DNA of 64,000 bases from Streptomyces sp. NBC_01142 (GTDB lineage Bacteria > Actinomycetota > Actinomycetes > Streptomycetales > Streptomycetaceae), in the NCBI RefSeq assembly GCF_026341125.1, contig NZ_JAPEOR010000003.1, positions 496,001 to 560,000 on the forward strand, written 5' to 3'. Position 1 is the stretch's first letter; the number at the start of each line of letters is the position of its first letter. The translations under genes were made by a program, and so were the position numbers. The notes beneath the pieces are model-generated. The model saw nothing but the letters and a program-made list of their open reading frames with translations, was not told the DNA's origin and did no database searches. This document shows positions 42,583-50,247 of the stretch, piece after piece.

Positions 42583-43800
42583 GTGAAACCAAGACCGATA
42601 CCGGAACGGACACCGGACGACAGACGCGCCGGGAGAGGCAGGAGCGGCAGGCGGTGGCGGGCCACTGCTACCGCGATCTTCAGCACGATCTGCCTGGTCA
42701 CCGCCCTCGGCGTGGCCGACTCCGGCGCCGCTGAGCCGCGGCCGCCGGCGGAAGCCGCGCTGCCCGCGTACGAGCACGTGGTCGTCGTCGTCTTCGAGAA
42801 CAAGCAGTACGGCGAGATCATCGGCAGCGCCAACGCGCCCTACATCAACCAGCTCGCGAACGCGGGCGCCAGCCTGACCGCGATGAAGGCGCTGACCCAC
42901 CCCAGCCAGCCGAACTACTTCAACCTCTTCTCCGGTGCCACCCAGGGCATCACGGGCGACGGCTGCTACACGCCACAGTCGATGAGCGCCCCCAACCTGG
43001 GACAGGAACTGATCGCCGCAGGCAAGACGTTCGCGACATACAACGAAGACCTGCCGAGTGAGGGTTCCACCGCCTGCACCAATGGACAGTACGCGCAGAA
43101 GCACAACCCCTGGTTCGCCTTCAACAACGTGCCCCTCAACACCGGCAAGACCTGGGCGCAGTTCCCCAAGGACGACTTCAACCAGCTGCCGCATCTGTCG
43201 TTCGTCGTACCGAACCAGTGCAACGACATGCACTCCTGCCCGGTCAGCACCGGCGACACCTGGGTGAAGAACAACCTCGGCGCCTACGCCCAGTGGGCCA
43301 AGGCCAACAACAGTCTGCTGGTGCTCACCTGGGACGAGGACAACTTCCTCGGCTCCAACCAGATCGCCACGGTCTTCTCCGGTGCCGAGGTCAAGCAGGG
43401 CACGTACGGCTCCGCGTACAACCACTACAACCTGCTGCGTACCTTCGAGGACCTGTTCGGCACCACCCATGCCGGCAACGCCGCGAACGCCACTCCCGTC
43501 ACGGAGGTCTTCGGTGACGGCACTCCGCCGCCCGGCGGGGACCTGCGCCTGGCCAACCCCGGTGCGCAGAGCTGCAAGTTCAACCAGAACTGCACGGTCC
43601 AGGTCACCGCGACCGGCGGCAAGGCGCCGCTCAGGTACAGCGCGTCCGGGCTGCCGTTCATCCTCGCCATCGATCCCGCCACCGGCGTCATCAGCGGCAA
43701 GCCGTGGCAGACCGGCACACGGCAGATCACGGTCACGGTCACCGACGCGGCAGGAGCCTCGGCCACCACGACCTTCCCCCTGACCGTCACCTGGTTCTGA
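42583..43800 (+). CDS. Secreted phosphoesterase (phospholipase C / acid phosphatase family)
   Basis: A 405-residue exported enzyme of the phosphoesterase family (PF04185 type). A basic N-terminus (KPRPIPERTPDDRRAGRGRS) leads into a signal helix ATAIFSTICLVTALGVADS, probably cleaved near GAAEP. The catalytic domain begins HVVVVVFENKQYGEIIG, with metal and phosphate ligands in TWDEDNFLGSNQ and YNHYNLLRTFEDLFG. From ~residue 318 a small Ig-like putative domain follows (VQVTATGGKAPLRYSASGLP; ATGVISGKPWQTGTRQITVT), of the He_PIG sort. GTG 42583 is chosen because AAGGAGG is nine bases upstream; the ATG at 42575 is out of frame. Its substrate could be the phospholipid or a phosphate ester of the locus product; this is unproven. 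Confidence 0.85.
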   Translation: MKPRPIPERTPDDRRAGRGRSGRRWRATATAIFSTICLVTALGVADSGAAEPRPPAEAALPAYEHVVVVVFENKQYGEIIGSANAPYINQLANAGASLTAMKALTHPSQPNYFNLFSGATQGITGDGCYTPQSMSAPNLGQELIAAGKTFATYNEDLPSEGSTACTNGQYAQKHNPWFAFNNVPLNTGKTWAQFPKDDFNQLPHLSFVVPNQCNDMHSCPVSTGDTWVKNNLGAYAQWAKANNSLLVLTWDEDNFLGSNQIATVFSGAEVKQGTYGSAYNHYNLLRTFEDLFGTTHAGNAANATPVTEVFGDGTPPPGGDLRLANPGAQSCKFNQNCTVQVTATGGKAPLRYSASGLPFILAIDPATGVISGKPWQTGTRQITVTVTDAAGASATTTFPLTVTWF

Positions 43801-43830
43801 CGTTGCCCCGGTGACCGGGAGGGAGTATCC

Positions 43831-45153
43831 GTGTACCTTTCGGCCGGCCGGGCCGCCGATGCCACGGCAGGCGTACGCCGTACCTGGCGGCGCCCGCCGA
43901 GCGGCACCGTAGTCCGCCGCGCGGTCGGCGGCAACGTCATCGCCCTCGGCGCGGTCAGCCTGGTCACGGATGTCTCCGCGGAGATGATCACCGCCGTACT
44001 GCCGCTCTATCTCGTCGTCGGCCTCGGCATGTCCCCGCTCGCCTTCGGCGCTCTCGACGGCCTCTACCAGGGCGCGACCGTTCTGTCCCGGCTGGCCGGA
44101 GGGCACCTCGCAGACCGCGGTGCCCAGCGCCGCAAACGTGTCGCGGGCAGCGGATACGCCCTGTCCGCCTGCTGCAAACTCGCCCTGCTCGCCGCGACGA
44201 CACCCGCCGCCGTCGGCGCCGTTCTCGCGGCCGACCGCACCGGCAAGGGGCTGCGCACCGCTCCTCGCGATGCGCTCATCTCCCTGTCCTGCCGGCCCGA
44301 GGAGCAGGGCCGGGCCTTCGGCGTGCACCGGGCCATGGACACCGCGGGAGCACTGCTCGGCCCGCTCGTGGCCTTCGCGGTGCTGTGGGCCGCGCACGAC
44401 GGCTACGACGCCGTGTTCGTGGTCAGCTTCTGCGCCGCCGCACTGGGTGTGCTGCTGCTGGTGCTCTTCATACGGGATGTACGCGACGCCCGGGAGCCCT
44501 CCTCGGGAACAGGGAGAGCCGAGGCCGCAGGAGCGAGCAGCAGCCCCCAGGTGCGGGCGAGAGTGCGCCCCCGCGGGACACTGCGTACCCTCGTCCGCAT
44601 CCCGGGGCTGCCACGGCTGTGCCTGGTCGCCGCCCTGCTCGGTGTGGTCACCGTGAGCGACTCGTTCCTCTATCTCCTGCTCCAGCGACGCCTGGACCTG
44701 CCCGCTCCGTACTTCCCGCTGCTGCCCGTCGGCACCGCCGCCGGATTCCTGCTGCTGGCCGTCCCGCTGGGCCGGCTGGCCGACCGCATCGGCCGTCGGC
44801 AGGTCTTCCTCGCCGGGCACGCGGTACTGCTCGTCGTGTACGTGCTGGTGCTGGCTCCCTGGGGCGGTGGCCCGGCGGCGGCCCTGTGCGCACTCCTCCT
44901 GCTCGGTGCGTTCTACGCGGCTACGGACGGGGTGCTGATGGCCGCGGCGGGCCCGCTGCTGCCCCCGCGTCTCAAGGCCGGTGGACTGGCCCTGGTACAG
45001 ACGGCACAGGCCCTGGCCCGTCTCACCGGTTCGCTGCTCTTCGGAGCGGCCTGGATGTCTTTCGGGCCGGAGGGAGCCATGACCACGGCCGCTGTCGCTC
45101 TGATCGTCGCCGTGCCCGTGGCCGCAGCCTTCCACCGAAGGAGTCGCGCATGA
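43831..45153 (+). CDS. MFS transporter
   Basis: A 440-residue major facilitator with about 12 helices. Typical markers are LSRLAGGHLADRGAQRRKR, the loop A-like motif between helices 2 and 3; AADRTGKGLRTAPRDALISL, as in MFS drug exporters; and LLAVPLGRLADRIGRRQVF before helix 8. The middle loop is charged (RDVRDAREPSSGTGRAEAAG). GTG 43831 follows GGGAGG, 30 bp after the phosphoesterase gene. The next gene overlaps its end by four bases (ATGA). In this operon it would suit export of the product, but substrate direction is not shown by sequence. Confidence 0.87.
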   Translation: MYLSAGRAADATAGVRRTWRRPPSGTVVRRAVGGNVIALGAVSLVTDVSAEMITAVLPLYLVVGLGMSPLAFGALDGLYQGATVLSRLAGGHLADRGAQRRKRVAGSGYALSACCKLALLAATTPAAVGAVLAADRTGKGLRTAPRDALISLSCRPEEQGRAFGVHRAMDTAGALLGPLVAFAVLWAAHDGYDAVFVVSFCAAALGVLLLVLFIRDVRDAREPSSGTGRAEAAGASSSPQVRARVRPRGTLRTLVRIPGLPRLCLVAALLGVVTVSDSFLYLLLQRRLDLPAPYFPLLPVGTAAGFLLLAVPLGRLADRIGRRQVFLAGHAVLLVVYVLVLAPWGGGPAAALCALLLLGAFYAATDGVLMAAAGPLLPPRLKAGGLALVQTAQALARLTGSLLFGAAWMSFGPEGAMTTAAVALIVAVPVAAAFHRRSRA

Positions 45154-46166
45154 ACCTCCGCAGCCGACTGCTCGTCCTCGTCCTCGCCACGGCGGTCCTT
45201 GCCGCGATCGCCGTCGTCGCCACCCTGCGTGCCGCCGACCGTGCCGCGGAGCGCGAGCACGCCAGGCCCGGCGATCCGGTCGCCCGAGCCGGTGCGGTGA
45301 CGCTGGGTCAGCCCGGCAGACTGCTCTTCCGCAACCTCGCCTGGGGTCCGCAGCGCGATCATGTCTCCTCCGTCCCGCTGACCGCCCCGGCCGGGCCCCG
45401 CACCTCCGCGCCCCGCGACTGCCTGCGCTTTCATGCCGCCGCCGGTACGGGCATCTGCCTCCGCGCCACCGGCGGGGTGGTCCCCGGCCATGAAGCCGTG
45501 CTGCTGGACGGACAATTACGCCCCGTCCGTGCGTTCCCGGTACCCGGCATGCCCACCCGCGCCCGGGTCTCACCCAGCGGGCGGCTGGCCGCGTGGACGG
45601 TCTTCGTCAGCGGCGACTCGTACGCCGGCGGCGCGTTCTCCACCCGTACCGCGCTCTACGACACCCGCACCGGCACTCTCCGGCCCGATCTGGAAAAATT
45701 CACGGTGCTCAAGGACGGACGCCGGCACCGGGCCGTCGACCACAACTTCTGGGGCGTCACGTTCGCCGCCGACGACAACCGCTTCTACGCGACTCTCGCC
45801 ACCGGCGGACGTACGTATCTCGTCGCGGGCGACCTGGCCCGGCGTACGCTGCGGATCCTTCGCGAGAATGTCGAGTGCCCCTCCCTCTCCCCGGACGGCA
45901 CCCGCGTCGCCTTCAAGAAGCGTGTCCCCGGCGCCCCCGCAGCCACCCCCTGGCGGCTGCACGTCCTGGACCTGCGCACCGGGCAGGAGAGGGCACTCGC
46001 CGAGCGGAGAAGCGTCGACGACCAGGCCCTGTGGCTGGACGGCCACACTCTCCTCTACGCGCTGCCCGGCGACTTCGGCGCCGACCTCTGGTCGGTCCCG
46101 GCAGCAGGTGGCGGCTCACCCCGGATGATCGTGAAGTCCGGCACGTCTCCCGCCGTGACCGCCTGA
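45150..46166 (+). CDS. Membrane-anchored TolB/PD40-like beta-propeller protein
   Basis: A 338-residue protein with one N-terminal membrane helix (LLVLVLATAVLAAIAVVATL) and an extracytoplasmic region built of repeated propeller-type units: TRARVSPSGRLAAWTVFVSG, CPSLSPDGTRVAFKKRV, TFAADDNRFYATLATGG, DLWSVPAAGGGSPRMI. The S-P-(D/S)-G-(R/T)-x-(V/L)-A signature is the PD40/TolB hallmark. Several VDDQALWLDGHTLLYAL strands complete the set. It overlaps the MFS gene by four bases and is the last gene of the run. It is probably a surface ligand-binding or quality-control factor; no catalytic residues are visible. A GAAGGAG site sits before the ATG. Confidence 0.8.
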   Translation: MNLRSRLLVLVLATAVLAAIAVVATLRAADRAAEREHARPGDPVARAGAVTLGQPGRLLFRNLAWGPQRDHVSSVPLTAPAGPRTSAPRDCLRFHAAAGTGICLRATGGVVPGHEAVLLDGQLRPVRAFPVPGMPTRARVSPSGRLAAWTVFVSGDSYAGGAFSTRTALYDTRTGTLRPDLEKFTVLKDGRRHRAVDHNFWGVTFAADDNRFYATLATGGRTYLVAGDLARRTLRILRENVECPSLSPDGTRVAFKKRVPGAPAATPWRLHVLDLRTGQERALAERRSVDDQALWLDGHTLLYALPGDFGADLWSVPAAGGGSPRMIVKSGTSPAVTA

Positions 46167-46192
46167 GCCGCTCGCGCGGGCAACTCCTGGAC

Positions 46193-46239
46193 CCTGCCCC
46201 GGACCTGCCCGGATCTGCCGTGGCCTGCCCCGGACCTGC
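46193..46239. repeat. 16-bp direct repeat between convergent genes
   Basis: CCTGCCCCGGACCTGC appears at 46193-46208 and 46224-46239, with the related CCTGCCCGGATCTGCC between. It fills the 74-bp gap where the long plus-strand run meets the minus-strand gene at 46241. No clear hairpin; origin probably slippage. Confidence 0.7.
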
Positions 46240-46240
46240 G

Positions 46241-46633
46241 CTAGACCTGCGACCGTCTGCGCGGAGCGTTGCTGCCCGCGAGCAGTGCTTCGGTGATGAG
46301 CCGGACGCCGCGGGCAAGGCGGTTGAGCTGTTCCAGCTCGATGGCGTACAGCCTGATGGTGCTCTCGATGATCGTCTCGGACACTCCGAGGGTGGGCAGT
46401 TCTGCCCGGCAGGTCTGCAACGCGACCCGCACAGCACGGATCTCGTGCTGAACCTGGAGGTGCGCATGGCGGGCGAGCAGGATGTGGTGGCGGGTGAGCG
46501 TCGAGTAGCCGGCGTAACGGGCCGGCAGGAGGTCTCGAAGCCACCGGGCCGCCGAGCGTTCCCAGTCGTGGTTACTCGGGGTCTGTACCTGACACGGCCA
46601 GTCCGAGCTGATCGACGAGAAGGTCTGGGACAT
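46241..46633 (-). CDS. Hypothetical alpha-helical protein
   Basis: A 130-residue soluble protein I do not recognise. After a polar start (MSQTFSSISSDWPCQVQTPS) it has a tryptophan-containing helix WERSAARWLRDLLPARYAGY, then long amphipathic helices with HHILLARHAHLQVQHEIRAV and SETIIESTIRLYAIELEQLN, and a basic end (GSNAPRRRSQV). The composition and even spacing of leucines suggest a helical bundle. The start ATG 46633 has GGAAGGG upstream. It stands alone; a low-GC patch ~310 bp upstream may carry its promoter. The coding look (GC3 bias, ribosome site) is good. Confidence 0.62.
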   Translation of the reverse strand: MSQTFSSISSDWPCQVQTPSNHDWERSAARWLRDLLPARYAGYSTLTRHHILLARHAHLQVQHEIRAVRVALQTCRAELPTLGVSETIIESTIRLYAIELEQLNRLARGVRLITEALLAGSNAPRRRSQV

Positions 46634-47069
46634 CGTCGTCCCTTCCGGATGTGATGCGGATGGGGCTGATCGCGGGGGTCGCGATGATTTTTGGCGGCCC
46701 CGGCCCAGGGGTTGACCGGGGCCGCCACGGACGTCCGCGGGAAGCGGAGCGCCCGGTTGGAACACCAGGGGTGACGAGAGGAGGAGTGCCGTCGTTCCTG
46801 GATGTTCGGTCATGTGGCCCGCGGAGGATCGCCGTGGTCGTCCAGGCCCACTGTCATGGAGTGCATGGTGCGGACCGTCGGCTTTCCTTCGGTGAGGGCA
46901 TGGGTTTTCCCAGCAACTCCGGGGGACACCCGGGGTCGCACCTGCAGTAAATATATATACCGTCGAGTAAGCAAGGGTATGAAAAAATTCATGCACCAGT
47001 GGGGATAGCTGATACATGCCCGAATCGGGGCATAACGGGGCGGCAGGGGAGACGCGCGAGCCGGCCGCG
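46634..47069. other. 436-bp gap with an AT-rich island (46946-46993)
   Basis: No gene is seen. From 46946 to 46993 the sequence TAAATATATATAC and a later ATGAA-AAAA-TTCAT inverted repeat (46979-46992) form an island far below the local GC level. It lies 76 bp past the RpiR stop codon, on the 5' side of the minus-strand gene ending at 46241, and could hold that gene's promoter or a protein-binding site. Confidence 0.6.
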
Positions 47070-48017
47070 TCAGTCCTCGAGGAAGAAGTCGTGCTGCTCC
47101 GCGACCTGCTCGTACCCCTCCAGCCGGCCCTGGGTACGCCCCGGATCGGCATCGGCCATGGCCTGGAGGACGGCTGCGGACATGACCCCGGGTGCCGCAT
47201 AGGAGTCGAAGACGAGACGCGATCCGGTGCCGGCGGTGAGTGCCACATCGGCTTCGTCCACCAGCGGCCCGAGTGTCAGGTCGGTGATCAGGGCGACGCG
47301 CAGCCCCGTCCTGCGGGCGGCCCGCATTGCTGCCAGCGTCTCGTTGGCATGCCGCGGCATCGCGAACGCCAGCACCCACGTGCCGCCTGCCTCCCGCGAC
47401 TGGAGCAGGGCGTCATAGGCGACGCTGCCTCCGCGGGTCACCAGGCGCACGTCGGGGTGGATCCGTCTGGCGGCGTAGGCGAAGTACTCCGCCAGCGAGA
47501 CGGAGATCCGCAGTCCCAGAATCGTCAGGGGTGTCGACCTGGCCAGCTCACGCCCGACGTCGAGCACCTGATTGGGGTCGGCGAGAAGGCGGCGCAGGCT
47601 CTCCAGATTCTCGATCTCGGCGTCGACGGCTGCCTGCAGCTCATTGCGGCGGATTTCCTCCCGGGTGTCCGGGGAGGCGGCAACCGCGCTCAGCGCGATG
47701 GGCTGCAGGGCCTCCCGCAGAGCGGGGAACCCGCTGAAACCCAGGGAGGAGGCGAAGCGGGTCACCGACGGCTGGCTCACCCCGACGCGTTCCGCGAGAT
47801 CCGTGATCGACAAGAACGCGGCCTCGGTGAGGTGATCGACCATGTACTGGGCGATCCGCCGCTGCCCGGGGGACAGCCGGTGACCGCCGAACAGCGCGAG
47901 AACCCTGTCCGTGGGAGCCGCCTCTGCTTCCGGAGACTGCGCTCCCGGGGTGATCGCAGACGCCTGTGCGCGTGCCTGCTGCCCTGATGGCACCGGTGTG
48001 CCTCCTTCTCGTCCCAC
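47070..48017 (-). CDS. RpiR/MurR-family regulator with SIS domain
   Basis: A 315-residue regulator. The N-terminal HTH_6 domain (~35-115) reads ALFGGHRLSPGQRRIAQYMV, SITDLAERVGVSQPSVTRFA and LGFSGFPALREAL. The C-terminal SIS sugar-phosphate-binding domain (~150-290) contains LTILGLRISVSLAEYFAYAA and VLAFAMPRHANETLAAMRAA, the latter being the SIS S/R-type strand with altered serine. Such proteins respond to phosphosugars. The GTG at 48017 has AGCAGGA close upstream; the first ~34 residues are a disordered A/Q/P tail. Nearest candidate targets are sugar genes at 49.3-56 kb, but none is adjacent, so the target is open. Confidence 0.87.
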   Translation of the reverse strand: MGREGGTPVPSGQQARAQASAITPGAQSPEAEAAPTDRVLALFGGHRLSPGQRRIAQYMVDHLTEAAFLSITDLAERVGVSQPSVTRFASSLGFSGFPALREALQPIALSAVAASPDTREEIRRNELQAAVDAEIENLESLRRLLADPNQVLDVGRELARSTPLTILGLRISVSLAEYFAYAARRIHPDVRLVTRGGSVAYDALLQSREAGGTWVLAFAMPRHANETLAAMRAARRTGLRVALITDLTLGPLVDEADVALTAGTGSRLVFDSYAAPGVMSAAVLQAMADADPGRTQGRLEGYEQVAEQHDFFLED

Positions 48018-48174
48018 TCCTGCTCAACATAGCTCACTCACCGTGGCCGCAAGGAGGAACTGTCGCGCCTCAGGAGGACGCTGGCCGGGAACAGCACCTG
48101 GCTCACATCGCCCTGAGGCGCGGCGGGCGTACGTGCGCGACGATGGAAGGGCTCAGCCCTGTCGGGAGGCTTCA

Positions 48175-48405
48175 ATGGATTACCCAGAACGCTACGAGCT
48201 GGTATTTCAGGCGTCCGCCGTGGAGGACGACGTCGTGGTCGTCCATCGCACCGAGAGGGCGGGAGCGGGCGGCTATCCGATTTACGAGGACGAGACCGGA
48301 ATCGTGCGCGCGGAGATCAGCGACCGGGGAGAGGTCCGCATGCTGGCCAGTGGGGGACACCAGACACATGGGACGCCGCTGACGGCGCGGGAGCTCAGTC
48401 GCTGA
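48175..48405 (+). CDS. DUF6296-family small protein
   Basis: A 76-residue protein matching the DUF6296 family known only from Streptomyces-like genomes. The pattern is MDYPERYELVFQASAVEDDV, VVVHRTERAGAGGYPIYEDE, then TGIVRAEISDRGEVRMLAS. It is a compact beta-rich unit. ATG 48175 follows GGGAGG. It is divergent from the RpiR gene, sharing the 157-bp gap. Function unknown. Confidence 0.75.
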   Translation: MDYPERYELVFQASAVEDDVVVVHRTERAGAGGYPIYEDETGIVRAEISDRGEVRMLASGGHQTHGTPLTARELSR

Positions 48406-48484
48406 GTGCGCCCGCGAGGGCCGTCGTGGACTCACGTGGTCGCGGCTCACGCGGTCACTCCCACGTGGTCGCGTGCTCGCGCGC

Positions 48485-49198
48485 TCACTTGGCAAGTGGC
48501 GGGGTGCGCCGTGGGGCAGTGGAGGATGCGGTTGCCATGGCGAGGACGAGGGCAGCCGCCAGGAGCAGTACCGCCGTCGGTGACCACTGCAGGTGGAGCA
48601 GCCACGCCCCCAGGGTGCCGCCCGCGAACATCGCCAGGACCCCGGCGCTCCGGCGGGCCGATGCGCCCCGGCTGCCGTAGCCCAGTGCCGTGTCATGCCC
48701 GAGGGACGAGCCGCTGGCGAGCGCCGCGAGGGTCCGGGTGGTCAGTGTGGTGGGCATGTCCGGCACATGAGCGCGCATCGCGGTCACGTTGCGCATGCCC
48801 ATGGCGAGCGCCACCACGGCGGCCGCGGCGATGTGCCGGGCGGAGGGCGAACCGTCGGCCCGTCCGAGCCCCCACGCCGTGAAGCCGGCCCCGGCAAGCA
48901 GGGCCGACTCCATGAGCAGCGCGAGAACGAACCACCGGAGCCCGCGGGCTTCCGTCACCGACTCCAGCCGGGCGCCGATGAGAGCGCCGAGGACGAATGC
49001 GGCGAGTGACAGGGACGGGGCCACGGTGGACACCACGCCCTCACCCGCGAGCCCGAATCCGAGCAAGAGCACATTGCCCGTCTGCATCGCGGTGAACACG
49101 GGCCCCAGGGCGAGAAAACTGACGGCTTCGACCATGCCCGTCGTCAGCGTCAGCGCCGCCATGACCGAGGTCAGGTCGGGCCATGGCTTCGTCTCCAC
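48485..49198 (-). CDS. YoaK/DUF1275-family membrane protein
   Basis: A 237-residue membrane protein with about six helices. The opening after VETKPWPDLTSVMAALTLTT is GMVEAVSFLALGPVFTAMQT followed by GNVLLLG, the DUF1275 fingerprint. VVALAMGMRNVTAMRAHVPD and MPTTLTTRTLAALASG form the second conserved block. GTG 49198 is five bases after GAGGAG, so it is the best start; the much longer open frame upstream overlaps the sugar permease gene on the same strand. Proposed chemistry for the family is unclear. Confidence 0.83.
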   Translation of the reverse strand: METKPWPDLTSVMAALTLTTGMVEAVSFLALGPVFTAMQTGNVLLLGFGLAGEGVVSTVAPSLSLAAFVLGALIGARLESVTEARGLRWFVLALLMESALLAGAGFTAWGLGRADGSPSARHIAAAAVVALAMGMRNVTAMRAHVPDMPTTLTTRTLAALASGSSLGHDTALGYGSRGASARRSAGVLAMFAGGTLGAWLLHLQWSPTAVLLLAAALVLAMATASSTAPRRTPPLAK

Positions 49199-49311
49199 GC
49201 GCGCTCCTCGGCTGCGGCCACCGCATCGGCTGCGGTGTCCGGCAAGTGTCCGTACTCGCCGGGCACCGCCCGCACCATTGCGCCAACCGTGGGCCCGACC
49301 CCCGGGACCGG

Positions 49312-50247
49312 CTACTTGACGGAGCCCGCCATCACTCCCTGGACGAAGTGCCGTTGGAAGGCGAAGAAGACGACCAGCGGTACCACCAGAGAGAGGAAGG
49401 CACCCGGTGCCAGTACTCCGATGTTGCTGCCGAACTGCCGCATCTCCGACTGCAGGGCGACGGTGAGCGGCTGGGACTCGCTGTCGGCGAAGAGCAGCGC
49501 GACCAGCATGTCGTTCCAGACCCAGAGGAACTGGAAGATGGCCAGGCTCGCCAGGGCGGGCCGCCCCAGCGGCAGGATCAGCCGGGAGAAGATCCGCCAC
49601 TCCCCGCCGCCGTCCATCCGCGCGGCCTCCAGCATTTCGCGCGGGATCTCGGCGAAGTAATTGCGCAGCAGGAAGATCGCGAAGGGCAGTCCGTACGCGA
49701 CGTGGAAGAGGATCACGCCCGGGATGGTGCCGAACAGCCCGACGGCGCCGAAGAGTTTGGCCACGGGCAGCAGCCCGATCTGCACGGGCACCACAAGGAG
49801 TCCCACGACCACCAGGAAGATCGCGTTGCGGCCGGGGAAGTCCAGCCAGGCGAAGGCATATCCGGCCAGCGCCGCGATACCGACGACCAGCGCGGTGGTG
49901 GGCACCGAGATCAGTACCGTGTTCCAGAAGGCCTGCGTGATGCCCGAGTCTGCGAACAGGGCTGTGTAGTTGTCCAGGGACAGCTGCCCGGGATCGGTCA
50001 GCGCCGTCCACCAGCCCTCGGCCGCGTTGTCCCGCTCGGAACGCATCGAGGACAGGAACAGGCCGGCCAGCGGGGTGATCCAGACGAGCCCGACGACGAT
50101 CAGGACGGCCTGGACCAGTCCGTTGCCCAGCCATGCGCTCAGCCGGCCGGGGCCACGCCTGCGGGGAGGCGGCGGAGTGGGGACACGGACGGACGTGTCG
50201 GTCGCTCGGGGGGACGGATTGCGCTCGATGGTGCTGTGACCGCTCAT
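49312..50247 (-). CDS. Alpha-glucoside/maltose-type ABC permease (MalG-like)
   Basis: A 311-residue inner-membrane permease of the carbohydrate CUT1 group, second of the pair. Six helices are visible, starting with AVLIVVGLVWITPLAGLFLS after a proline/arginine-rich cytoplasmic tail. The EAA loop reads EMLEAARMDGGGEWRIFSRL followed by ILPLGRPALASL, which docks to the ATPase. The end GVMAGSVK is the usual MalG C-terminus. It overlaps the MalF-like gene by four bases (ATGA). The ATPase (MsiK-type) is normally encoded elsewhere in Streptomyces, and none is here. Sugar specificity is inferred from the adjacent GH13 enzyme. Confidence 0.9.
   Translation of the reverse strand: MSGHSTIERNPSPRATDTSVRVPTPPPPRRRGPGRLSAWLGNGLVQAVLIVVGLVWITPLAGLFLSSMRSERDNAAEGWWTALTDPGQLSLDNYTALFADSGITQAFWNTVLISVPTTALVVGIAALAGYAFAWLDFPGRNAIFLVVVGLLVVPVQIGLLPVAKLFGAVGLFGTIPGVILFHVAYGLPFAIFLLRNYFAEIPREMLEAARMDGGGEWRIFSRLILPLGRPALASLAIFQFLWVWNDMLVALLFADSESQPLTVALQSEMRQFGSNIGVLAPGAFLSLVVPLVVFFAFQRHFVQGVMAGSVK

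Noticed and set aside
39323..45573. Minus-strand frames over 1,000 codons opposite the methyltransferase-to-MFS genes
   Set aside because: Shadow reading frames of GC-biased coding DNA; no recognisable motif, signal peptide or ribosome site.
49199..50134. A 550-codon fusion of the MalG-like permease tail with the DUF1275 protein
   Set aside because: The long frame runs in a different phase through the permease gene with a non-protein-like translation; a GAGGAG site and GTG at 49198 give a normal DUF1275 start.
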